Shown piece after piece: positions 1 to 5,190 of a stretch of DNA of 5,190 nucleotides; position 1 is the first letter of the stretch; each line of letters begins with the position of its first letter. The notes beneath the pieces are model-generated. The model did not search any database, was not told the DNA's origin, and saw only the letters and a program-made list of their open reading frames with translations. Both the position numbers and the translations under genes were made by a program. Source of the stretch: Candidatus Eiseniibacteriota bacterium (GTDB lineage: Bacteria > Joyebacterota > Joyebacteria > Joyebacterales > Joyebacteraceae); the NCBI GenBank assembly GCA_030609605.1, contig JAUWBY010000174.1, forward strand, positions 1 through 5,190. The letters run 5' to 3'.

Positions 1-1
1 C

Positions 2-187
2 AGTACGTATCCTGCTTGTCGCATGTGTGAAAAAGGGGTTCTGATCCCCCTGTCGGACTACGGACGCGATGGCGCCGCAATAACATATAAGGCGTGGGTG
101 TGTTCCAACCCGGAGTGTGGATTTCACATCAGGATCGATAATGGCGAGATCAGCCGCGGCACGAGAGTGAGCGAAAGCACGAAATAG
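2..187 (+). CDS. Small zinc-ribbon protein, C-terminal part (partial)
   Basis: An open frame enters from the left edge and ends at TAG 185-187, giving 61 visible residues. Two cysteine pairs are visible: C6 and C9 (CRMC) and C34 and C39 (CSNPEC), followed by Gly-Phe. This CX2C-X24-CX4C layout is typical of a zinc ribbon, with a polar linker (PLSDYGRDG) and beta-rich segments (ITYKAWV, FHIRI) between and after the knuckles. The only internal ATG (23-25) would cut off C6, so the true start lies outside the window. The 20 residues after the second knuckle are charged and probably a flexible tail. I do not recognise the family. A structural or nucleic-acid-binding role would be inference only. 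It is separated from the HAD gene by 107 nt containing a possible promoter, so the two need not be co-transcribed. Confidence 0.7.
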   Translation, partial: STYPACRMCEKGVLIPLSDYGRDGAAITYKAWVCSNPECGFHIRIDNGEISRGTRVSESTK

Positions 188-238
188 CCCGGATCACGGC
201 TTCACAAGATGGTGTGATCGGGGTTCGCTGAACCTGGA

Positions 239-266
239 TTGTCACGATTTCGCCCGTGCTCATATT
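239..266 (+). promoter_or_regulatory. Possible sigma70-type promoter ahead of the HAD gene
   Basis: TTGTCA at 239-244 matches the -35 consensus at five of six positions. CATATT at 261-266 matches the -10 consensus at four of six, with a 16-nt spacer. Transcription would begin near 273, just upstream of the AGGATGG ribosome binding site at 284-290. It lies in the only non-coding gap upstream of the gene series. Support is by eye only, and such matches also arise by chance. Confidence 0.35.
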
Positions 267-294
267 CCCTACTCCCCAGCAATAGGATGGTCGG

Positions 295-978
295 ATGCTG
301 AAGGCGATTATTCTAGATCTCGACAACACGCTCACCGATTTCATGAGAATGAAGGCAGTGTCGATCGATGCCGCTATCGAGTCGATGATCGATGCCGGCC
401 TGCAGATGTCGGCGGCGGAGACCAGAGCCAAACTGTTCGAGATCTACGACCGGGAAGGTATCGAGGACCAGCGGGTCTTCGACCGCTTTCTGGAGGAGCA
501 ATACGGAGAGATAGACCCGAAGATCCACACCGCGGCCGTGCTCGGCTACAGGCGCGGAAGAGAGTACACGCTGGTACTCTATCCGCACGTCAAGAAGACC
601 CTCTTGGCACTTGCGAAGCGAGGGCTCAAGCTGGCAGTCCTCTCTGATGCGCCACGCTACCAAGCATGGTCCCGCCTTTGCTATCTCGGTCTCGAGCACT
701 TCTTCGATCATGTTATCACCTTTGAGGATACTCACGTGAGGAAACCCGACCCCGCGCCGTTCATGAAGGCGTGCGAAGTACTCAGCGTGGGTCCTGACGA
801 GGTCATCATGGTAGGCGATTGGCCCGCGCGGGACATGGTCGGTGGAAAGGGCGTCGGGATAAAGACGGTCTATGCGAAGTACGGTGACACGTCGGGAGCT
901 ACGATCTCAGGCGCAGACTACGAGATTGACGATATCTCGCAGCTCGTCGGGATCGTGGACGAGCTCACGGGGTCGTAG
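295..978 (+). CDS. HAD superfamily (subfamily IA) phosphatase
   Basis: The product is a 227-residue soluble haloacid-dehalogenase-type hydrolase, expected to remove phosphate from a small metabolite through a phospho-aspartate intermediate with Mg2+. All four HAD motifs are present. Motif I is DLDNTLTD, with nucleophile D8 and acid/base D10. Motif II is S117 in VLSDAP. Motif III is K150 in RKPDP. Motif IV is GDWPARD, with D175 and D180. Residues 16-95 form the helical C1 cap between motifs I and II. The N-terminal pattern (AIESMIDAGL after motif I) resembles the CTE7/TIGR02253 group, which includes phosphoglycolate and glyceraldehyde-3-phosphate phosphatase-like proteins; this is from memory and the substrate is not determined. 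ATG 295 is chosen because AGGATGG (284-290) precedes it and motif I sits at the normal distance from the N terminus. The last codons (VDELTGS, stop) match the first unit of the tandem repeat that follows. Confidence 0.88.
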   Translation: MLKAIILDLDNTLTDFMRMKAVSIDAAIESMIDAGLQMSAAETRAKLFEIYDREGIEDQRVFDRFLEEQYGEIDPKIHTAAVLGYRRGREYTLVLYPHVKKTLLALAKRGLKLAVLSDAPRYQAWSRLCYLGLEHFFDHVITFEDTHVRKPDPAPFMKACEVLSVGPDEVIMVGDWPARDMVGGKGVGIKTVYAKYGDTSGATISGADYEIDDISQLVGIVDELTGS

Positions 979-1091
979 TTCTGGATTTGCGGGTGGGCTC
1001 ATGGGGTAGTAGTGGGATCGCAGTTCTGGATTCGTTGACGAACTCATGGGGTCGTGGTTCTGGATTCATTGACGAGTTCACAGGGGTCGTG
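955..1091 (+). repeat. Degenerate tandem repeat, about 34-bp unit, three copies plus a partial one
   Basis: Three units starting GTTCTGGATT lie at 978-1011, 1023-1056 and 1057-1091. The second and third agree at 30 of 34 positions, with one extra base in the third. The first agrees with the second at about 25 of 34 positions and is separated from it by an 11-nt insert (1012-1022). Each unit ends in a variant of CTCATGGGGTCGTG. A partial unit, 955-977, matches the second at 19 of 23 positions and encodes the last residues of the HAD protein; the HAD stop codon spans the join. The units are directly abutting, and a 34-bp period shifts the reading frame each time, so no continuous repeat protein is encoded. 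In other frames the units still read as fragments like the HAD tail (FVDELMGS), which suggests duplication of the end of that gene or insertion of a dispersed intergenic repeat. Confidence 0.8.
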
Positions 1092-1096
1092 ACCCC
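1083..1096 (+). promoter_or_regulatory. Short inverted repeat just upstream of the acpS ribosome binding site
   Basis: GGGGTC at 1083-1088 and GACCCC at 1091-1096 are perfect 6-bp inverted arms separated by GT. The centre lies about 26 nt upstream of the acpS start codon and the site overlaps the end of the last tandem repeat. It could be a protein-binding site or, with the innermost pair open, a small RNA hairpin. No T-run follows, so it is not an intrinsic terminator. Any function is inference. Confidence 0.35.
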
Positions 1097-1104
1097 GGAT
1101 CTGT

Positions 1105-1110
1105 GGAGGA
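1105..1110 (+). promoter_or_regulatory. Ribosome binding site that fixes the acpS start
   Basis: GGAGGA stands 5 nt before GTG 1116, an ideal Shine-Dalgarno spacing. The next in-frame ATG (1128) is 17 nt away and the upstream ATG at 987 lies inside repeat sequence, so this site selects the GTG. Confidence 0.75.
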
Positions 1111-1115
1111 CCGTC

Positions 1116-1487
1116 GTGATCCGTGGGATGGGCACAGACGTCGTTGATATCGCGCACTTCGAGCGCATCATGAAGGCGTCGAGCCCCGGCTTCCGCGAGC
1201 ACCTCTTCTCCGCACGCGAGATCGCGTATTGCAGGAAGTACAAAGAAGATATGGCCTCCTATGCAGCGATCTTCGCGGCCAAGGAGGCCTTTCTCAAAGC
1301 ACTGAGAACGGGGCTGGCTCCCGGTATGCGGTGGACGGATGTCGAGGTGGTCCACACGGCGGGCGGTGCTCCTGATATCGTAGCTCACCGAAAATGCAGG
1401 GAGTTGTTGGGTAATGGCCGTGTGCATGTAAGCCTGTCGCACTCCGAGAGCGAGGCCACCGCGGTCGTGATCGTTGAGGACGCCTAG
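1116..1487 (+). CDS. acpS: Holo-[acyl-carrier-protein] synthase
   Basis: The 123-residue cytoplasmic enzyme transfers 4'-phosphopantetheine from coenzyme A to the conserved serine of apo-acyl carrier protein, activating it for fatty acid synthesis. The length matches the AcpS family (about 120-130 residues), which works as a trimer with active sites between subunits. The N terminus VIRGMGTDVVDI matches the family opening (GxGxDxVxI), with Mg2+-binding D8 and R17 in HFER. The second signature, FAAKEAFLKA (53-62), has E57 as the second metal ligand. The conserved SLSHS is at 107-111, near the C terminus. The start is GTG 1116: it gives the family N terminus and follows GGAGGA. A longer frame from ATG 987 would add 43 Gly/Ser/Trp-rich residues derived from the tandem repeat and is rejected. 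nnrDE follows after 90 nt, a pairing seen in many bacteria. Confidence 0.93.
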   Translation: MIRGMGTDVVDIAHFERIMKASSPGFREHLFSAREIAYCRKYKEDMASYAAIFAAKEAFLKALRTGLAPGMRWTDVEVVHTAGGAPDIVAHRKCRELLGNGRVHVSLSHSESEATAVVIVEDA

Positions 1488-1564
1488 TGGCCACGGCAGA
1501 GGCATGAGCATTGCGGTTACGGCGGGGGTATGATCACTGCGGCCGCAGGCGCGGGAGAGAAGAC

Positions 1565-1570
1565 CGGAGG
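1565..1570 (+). promoter_or_regulatory. Ribosome binding site that fixes the nnrDE start
   Basis: CGGAGG ends 7 nt before GTG 1578. The alternative in-frame ATG at 1530 has only a G-run almost touching it and would add 16 residues not expected in the family. Confidence 0.7.
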
Positions 1571-1577
1571 ATTCAAG

Positions 1578-3137
1578 GTGAGACTGGTCACGCCGGACGA
1601 GATGCGCGCTATAGACAGCCGGGCGATAGACGGGATGGGAATCCCCGGGCTCACCCTGATGGAGAGCGCCGGGATGGGCACCGTGGAGTTCATCGAGAGC
1701 GAGCTCGGCGATCCTGCCGGCGCTCAGGTCGTGGTCGTCTGCGGCAAGGGGAATAACGGCGGTGATGGTTTCGTCATCGCTCGAGGTCTCACGGAACTCG
1801 GGGCCGAAGTGGGCGCATTCCTGCTCGGGCGGGCAGGCGAGCTTACCGGTGACGCGCGCGCCAACTACATGCGCCTGGATCCGGAGTGCATATGCGAACT
1901 CATGGACGAGAGAGGGCTTCCCAATCTCATTAGTGAGATGGATGATGCGGAACTCATCGTCGATGCGATCTTTGGCACAGGGTTCAAAGGCGCCGCGCGT
2001 GGACTTCACAGTGAAGTCATAGCTGCGATCAACGCGAGCGGGCGGCCGGTACTCGCCGTGGATGTGCCATCGGGGCTCGACGCTCTGACCGGTGCCGCGG
2101 AGGGCGAGTGCATCAACGCCGCGTGGACCTGTACGATGGCGCTGCCGAAGTTGGGCTTCTATCTGCATCCGGGTCGCGAGGCAGCCGGCATAGTTCATGT
2201 TGTCGACATCGGTATCCCGGAAGAGGCCGTCACCACCGTTGCCCCTTTGCGGAGCGTCCTCACAGAGAAAGAAGCATCCAGCCTTCTCCCGCGGAGAGAT
2301 CCCGGCGGGCACAAGGGGGCGTTCGGAAAGATAGCCGTCATCGCGGGTTCGGTCGGCTACACGGGCGCTGCGGCGCTGACATCGCTGGCGGCGCTTCGAA
2401 GCGGCGCCGGACTTGTGACCCTTGGGACACCGGCGAGCCTGAACGATATCCTCGAAGCCAAGTTGACCGAGGTCATAACAAGACCGTTGGCCGAGACATC
2501 CGAGAGATCCATTTCTACAGTGGCGCTTCCTGCAGTGAGAAGCCTGCTCGATTCGTCCGACGCTCTGGCGCTTGGACCGGGGCTCTCGCAGAACGGCGAG
2601 ACCCAGGAGCTGATCAGAGCTATTGTGAAGGAGCTATCGCTTCCGTGCATCATCGACGCCGATGGTCTAAATGCACTGACCCCAGAGGAGATCGGCGCAC
2701 GATCGGGTGACGCGCCCGTCGTCATCACGCCGCATCCCGGCGAGATGGCGAGGCTGTGCGGCGTGACGGTGCCCGAGGTGCTCGATGCGCGTGAGGTTGT
2801 GGCCGCCGATGTCGCGACGCGGGCGCGAGCAACCGTCATCCTCAAAGGGGCCGCATCCGTTGTCGCCGACGCTTCGGGCGAGGTCTACATCAATCCGACC
2901 GGCAACGATGGCATGGCGTCGGGGGGGAGTGGCGATGTTCTTACCGGCATCGTTGCGGCGCTCCTTGGTCGTGGACTGTCGGCCCTGGACGCGGCCGTGC
3001 TCGGGGCGTATGTCCATGGGAGGACTGGTGATATTGCTGCGTGTGCTATCGGAAGAACGGCGATGATAGCGGGGGATTTGGTTGATCTCCTGGCGGACGT
3101 CTACTCCGAGCTTGAGAGCGGAGTCTACGAGGGTTAG
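1578..3137 (+). CDS. nnrDE: Bifunctional NAD(P)H-hydrate epimerase / ADP-dependent NAD(P)HX dehydratase
   Basis: The 519-residue cytoplasmic repair enzyme acts on hydrated, inactive NADH and NADPH. The N-terminal epimerase domain (YjeF_N, about residues 1-225) interconverts the R and S hydrates. The C-terminal ribokinase-like domain (about 230-510) dehydrates the S form using ADP. In the first domain are VTPDEMRAID at the start, GKGNNGGDG (56-64), DAIFGTG (129-135) and VDVPSGLD (161-168). In the second are GGHKGAFG (243-250), the AGSVGYTGAA loop (about 256-265), DADGLNAL (360-367), HPGEM (386-390) and GNDGMASGGSGDVLTG (442-457), whose D453 is the expected catalytic aspartate. Both domains look intact and the length is normal for the fusion. 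The start is GTG 1578, supported by CGGAGG and by the family N terminus. The M20 gene begins 30 nt after the stop, so co-transcription is likely. Older annotations call this family YjeF or a carbohydrate kinase. Confidence 0.95.
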   Translation: MRLVTPDEMRAIDSRAIDGMGIPGLTLMESAGMGTVEFIESELGDPAGAQVVVVCGKGNNGGDGFVIARGLTELGAEVGAFLLGRAGELTGDARANYMRLDPECICELMDERGLPNLISEMDDAELIVDAIFGTGFKGAARGLHSEVIAAINASGRPVLAVDVPSGLDALTGAAEGECINAAWTCTMALPKLGFYLHPGREAAGIVHVVDIGIPEEAVTTVAPLRSVLTEKEASSLLPRRDPGGHKGAFGKIAVIAGSVGYTGAAALTSLAALRSGAGLVTLGTPASLNDILEAKLTEVITRPLAETSERSISTVALPAVRSLLDSSDALALGPGLSQNGETQELIRAIVKELSLPCIIDADGLNALTPEEIGARSGDAPVVITPHPGEMARLCGVTVPEVLDAREVVAADVATRARATVILKGAASVVADASGEVYINPTGNDGMASGGSGDVLTGIVAALLGRGLSALDAAVLGAYVHGRTGDIAACAIGRTAMIAGDLVDLLADVYSELESGVYEG

Positions 3138-3167
3138 AGGTGTGAGGCAGATGTTCAGGGGGACGCA

Positions 3168-4355
3168 GTGAAGAACACAATGGCGAAGGATGCAGAGAAG
3201 CTTGCGGGCAAGCTCAAGAAGCTGCGCCGCCGCATCCACATGTACCCGGAACTGGCGTACGAGGAGCACCGCACGTCGGAGCTCGTGGCGGATACGCTGA
3301 GGGCCGCAGGAATTAAGGTTACGACCGGAGTTGCGAAGACCGGAGTCGTTGGTCTCCTGCGCGGGGGCAAGCCCGGTAAGACCGTTGCGCTCCGCGGCGA
3401 CATGGACGCGCTTCCGATCACGGAGCAGAATGACGTTCCGTACCGTTCCAGAGTGGAAGGGATCATGCACGCGTGCGGCCACGACGGGAATACGACGACC
3501 GTGTTGGGCGCGGCGATGCTCCTTGCGGCAAGGCGTGACGATATCGTGGGTAACGTGAAGTTCTTCTTCCAGCCGTCCGAGGAAGCTCCGCCCGGAGGGG
3601 CGCTTCCGATGATCGAGGAAGGGGTTCTTGAGAAGCCGAAGGTCGACTACATCATAGGTGTGCACGTCGACTCAATGATTCCCGTTGGGAAGATCGGGGT
3701 GCGGGACGGGCACATGATGGCTGCGGCCGATGATTTCTCGCTGTCCATTCTGGGTGAAGCATCGCACGGCGCGAAGCCGCACCTGGGAGTCGACGCTATC
3801 ACGCTCCAGGCGCAGGTGATAATGGCGCTCCAGACGATTGTGAGTCGCAGGGTGAACCCGACACACCCGATCGTTCTCACACTGGGTACGATCCACGGGG
3901 GGTACAGGCAGAACGTCATTGCCGATCGCGTTGATATCGAAGGAACGCTTCGAACGCTCGATCCCAAGGACAGGCGGGACGGCGTGCGGATGATAGAAAA
4001 GACCGTTGAGCACGTGACGAAGGCGTTTGGCGGGAGATACGAATTCGACTTCCGGGATGGCTATCCGGTTCTGACGTGTGACCCAAAGGTCACTGCGATA
4101 GTGCGCAAGGCAACGCGCGAACTCTTTGGGAAGCGCAGTGTTGTCGAAGTCGCCGAGCCGTCCATGGGAGGCGAGGACTTCGCCTATTTCGTCAATCGCG
4201 TTCCCGGTATGATGCTCCGTCTGGGTACGGGCAACAAGAAGCGCGGCTTCACCTACCCGTGGCATCATCCCAGGTTTGACATCGATGAGGACGCTCTCTG
4301 GATCGGCGCTGCGGTAATGGCGCACTCTGCCCTGCTCTGTCTGACGGACGGCTAA
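3168..4355 (+). CDS. M20-family metallo-amidohydrolase (hippurate / IAA-amino-acid hydrolase type)
   Basis: The 395-residue protein is a zinc- or manganese-type peptidase/amidohydrolase that would cleave an amide bond of an N-acylated amino acid or related compound. It has the M20D layout: a catalytic domain interrupted by a dimerisation domain (about 185-295). Visible motifs are RRxIHMYPELAYEE (21-33), RGDMDALP (76-83), MHACGHD (100-106) with ligand C103 and H105, QPSEEAPPGG (135-144) with catalytic E138 and ligand E139, GVHVD with H166, GGEDFAYF (334-341), and WHHPRFDIDED (365-375), where H366 is the likely last ligand. N108 occupies a place that is usually His in GHDxHT. No signal peptide or membrane segment is seen, so it is cytoplasmic. 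GTG 3168 is chosen because AGGGGGA (3157-3163) lies 4 nt upstream; ATG 3180 would be 16 nt from it. The real substrate is unknown; its position between nnrDE and thiL hints at metabolite salvage, which is inference. Confidence 0.9.
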   Translation: MKNTMAKDAEKLAGKLKKLRRRIHMYPELAYEEHRTSELVADTLRAAGIKVTTGVAKTGVVGLLRGGKPGKTVALRGDMDALPITEQNDVPYRSRVEGIMHACGHDGNTTTVLGAAMLLAARRDDIVGNVKFFFQPSEEAPPGGALPMIEEGVLEKPKVDYIIGVHVDSMIPVGKIGVRDGHMMAAADDFSLSILGEASHGAKPHLGVDAITLQAQVIMALQTIVSRRVNPTHPIVLTLGTIHGGYRQNVIADRVDIEGTLRTLDPKDRRDGVRMIEKTVEHVTKAFGGRYEFDFRDGYPVLTCDPKVTAIVRKATRELFGKRSVVEVAEPSMGGEDFAYFVNRVPGMMLRLGTGNKKRGFTYPWHHPRFDIDEDALWIGAAVMAHSALLCLTDG

Positions 4356-4421
4356 GCGCGCGGCGGATCATGACCGTGTGTTTTCTATGAGGCGGATCGC
4401 GTCGGCACGAAGAGGAAAGCG
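4356..4421 (+). other. Short spacer between the M20 gene and thiL
   Basis: The 66 nt contain the thiL ribosome binding site and an 8-bp direct repeat, GGCGGATC, at 4362-4369 and 4391-4398. There is no hairpin followed by a T-run, no clear promoter, and no recognisable TPP riboswitch, for which the space is also too short. Confidence 0.5.
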
Positions 4422-5190
4422 ATGAGTGCGGGAGAACGAGAGCTGATCAAGCGCATACGCGAGAGCGTGGGCACGTCAGGGCCGGGGACCATCGTCGGGA
4501 TAGGTGACGATGCGGCCGTCTTCGAACAGGCGCCGGGGCTCGGCCTCATCACGTGTGACGCGTTCGTGGATGGCGTCCACTTCCGTCGGGATTTCGCGAC
4601 GCTCCGCGATATCGGCACGAAGTGCATGGTTGCAAACGTCAGCGACATTGCCGCAATGGGCGGATTCCCGACCCGGGCCGTAGTCTCTCTGTGCATTCCC
4701 GAGCACATCACCGAGAGTGACGTCTCCGCCATATACGACGGCATGCTGAGTGTCTGCCGGCGCTTTTCGTTCGAGATCGTCGGCGGGGATATTGTCGGTT
4801 CCCCCAATGATCTTGTTATATCGATTACGCTCATGGGGGCTGCAAGCCGGGACAGGATAGTCACCCGCAACGGCGCGGTCGTGGGTGACGCTATCATGGT
4901 CACCGGTCGGATCGGTGGCGCCGAGGCGGGGCTTCGGGCGCTTACTGCAGGTCTTCCACAGGAGGGCGCCGTGCTGGCTGCCGTAAGGCGGCACCTCAGG
5001 CCCATCCCGCGGATTGCGGAGGCTCAGGCGTTTCTCGATGTCGCAACGCCTCACGCGATGATCGACATAAGCGATGGGCTGGGATCGGAGCTCTGGCACC
5101 TTGCGGAAGAGAGCGGAGTCGGAGTGAGAATCGAGGAGAGTCGCATCCCCATTGATGCGTCGGCGATTGCAGTCGCTCAGAAGATCGGTT
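4422..5190 (+). CDS. thiL: Thiamine-monophosphate kinase, N-terminal part (partial, runs off the right edge)
   Basis: The frame starts at ATG 4422 and stays open to the window end, giving 256 residues. Full ThiL proteins are usually about 320-350 residues, so the C-terminal part is missing because of the window edge. ThiL phosphorylates thiamine monophosphate with ATP to thiamine diphosphate, the last step of the pathway in most bacteria. Family motifs are in order: GIGDDAAV (26-33), TCDAFVDGVHF (44-54), ANVSDIAAMGG (71-81), IVGGDIVGSP (119-128), VTRNGAVVGD (147-156) followed by IMVTGRIGGAEAGL, and MIDISDGL (213-220). The acidic residues of these motifs bind the Mg2+-nucleotide in the PurM-like fold, whose relatives (PurM, SelD, HypE) lack this combined motif set. 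AGAGGAA (4411-4417) provides the ribosome binding site about 5 nt before the ATG. The gap from the M20 stop is 66 nt with no terminator. Confidence 0.93.
   Translation, partial: MSAGERELIKRIRESVGTSGPGTIVGIGDDAAVFEQAPGLGLITCDAFVDGVHFRRDFATLRDIGTKCMVANVSDIAAMGGFPTRAVVSLCIPEHITESDVSAIYDGMLSVCRRFSFEIVGGDIVGSPNDLVISITLMGAASRDRIVTRNGAVVGDAIMVTGRIGGAEAGLRALTAGLPQEGAVLAAVRRHLRPIPRIAEAQAFLDVATPHAMIDISDGLGSELWHLAEESGVGVRIEESRIPIDASAIAVAQKIG

Noticed and set aside
188..222. Terminator hairpin after the zinc-ribbon gene
   Set aside because: An imperfect stem (CCCGGATCAC with GTGATCGGG, one bulged base) has a 16-nt loop and no T-run behind it, so it does not look like an intrinsic terminator.
978..1091. 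CRISPR array
   Set aside because: The repeat units abut or nearly abut with no unique spacers of regular size, are degenerate, and have no cas genes nearby.
1504..1533. 9-codon open frame between acpS and nnrDE ending in an ATGA overlap with ATG 1530
   Set aside because: The purine-rich stretch ahead of it is only one base from the ATG, and ATG 1530 is not the preferred nnrDE start.
1044..2312. Long 422-residue open frame on the minus strand
   Set aside because: It lies opposite acpS and nnrDE, both of which have complete family motifs on the plus strand. Its translation is low-complexity and rich in Arg, His and Ala with no recognisable domain, as expected for an antisense shadow in GC-rich coding DNA.
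2667..3665. Minus-strand open frame of 332 residues
   Set aside because: It runs antisense across the nnrDE/M20 junction with no motif or plausible ribosome binding site; it is a shadow of the two plus-strand genes.
4387..4425. 12-codon leader peptide (MRRIASARRGKR) whose TGA overlaps the thiL ATG
   Set aside because: The ATGA overlap is neat, but there is no ribosome binding site before ATG 4387 and thiL has its own. It is too short to separate from chance.
4385..5099. Two overlapping minus-strand open frames of about 206 residues
   Set aside because: They are antisense to thiL, whose motifs are unmistakable on the plus strand, although that gene has no stop inside the window.

Overview
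The window is GC-rich bacterial chromosome with every recognisable gene on the + strand. It carries one partial gene at each edge and four complete genes between them. The order is: 3' end of a small zinc-ribbon protein, HAD-family phosphatase, holo-ACP synthase (acpS), bifunctional NAD(P)HX repair enzyme (nnrDE), M20-type amidohydrolase, and 5' part of thiamine-monophosphate kinase (thiL). I see no RNA genes, insertion sequences, phage genes or CRISPR array. The gene content (AcpS, fused Nnr, ThiL), the GTG starts and the strong GGAGG-type ribosome binding sites indicate a bacterium. The phylum cannot be fixed from the sequence alone; a fairly GC-rich, possibly uncultivated lineage is a guess.

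Left edge (1-294): the zinc-ribbon gene ends at 187. It is followed by about 107 nt holding a plausible sigma70-like promoter (239-266) and the ribosome binding site of the HAD gene. Middle left (295-1115): the HAD gene ends at 978, and its last codons run into a degenerate tandem repeat of about 34 bp (roughly 955-1091) that fills the gap before acpS. This repeat is the most unusual structure in the window. It also lengthens the acpS reading frame artificially upstream, so the real acpS start is placed at GTG 1116, behind a GGAGGA site.

Middle and right (1116-5190): acpS, nnrDE, the M20 hydrolase and thiL follow in one direction with gaps of 90, 30 and 66 nt and no convincing terminator, so they may form one operon. 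Three of the four work in cofactor housekeeping: AcpS moves phosphopantetheine from CoA to acyl carrier protein, NnrDE repairs damaged NADH/NADPH, and ThiL makes thiamine diphosphate. The M20 enzyme between nnrDE and thiL looks by sequence like the hippurate/IAA-amino-acid hydrolase branch, and its substrate is open.

I found no evidence for a new defence or mobile system. The points most worth a second look are the 34-bp repeat at the HAD/acpS junction, the possible alternative RNA structures around the acpS start, the unidentified zinc-ribbon protein, and the substrate of the M20 enzyme.
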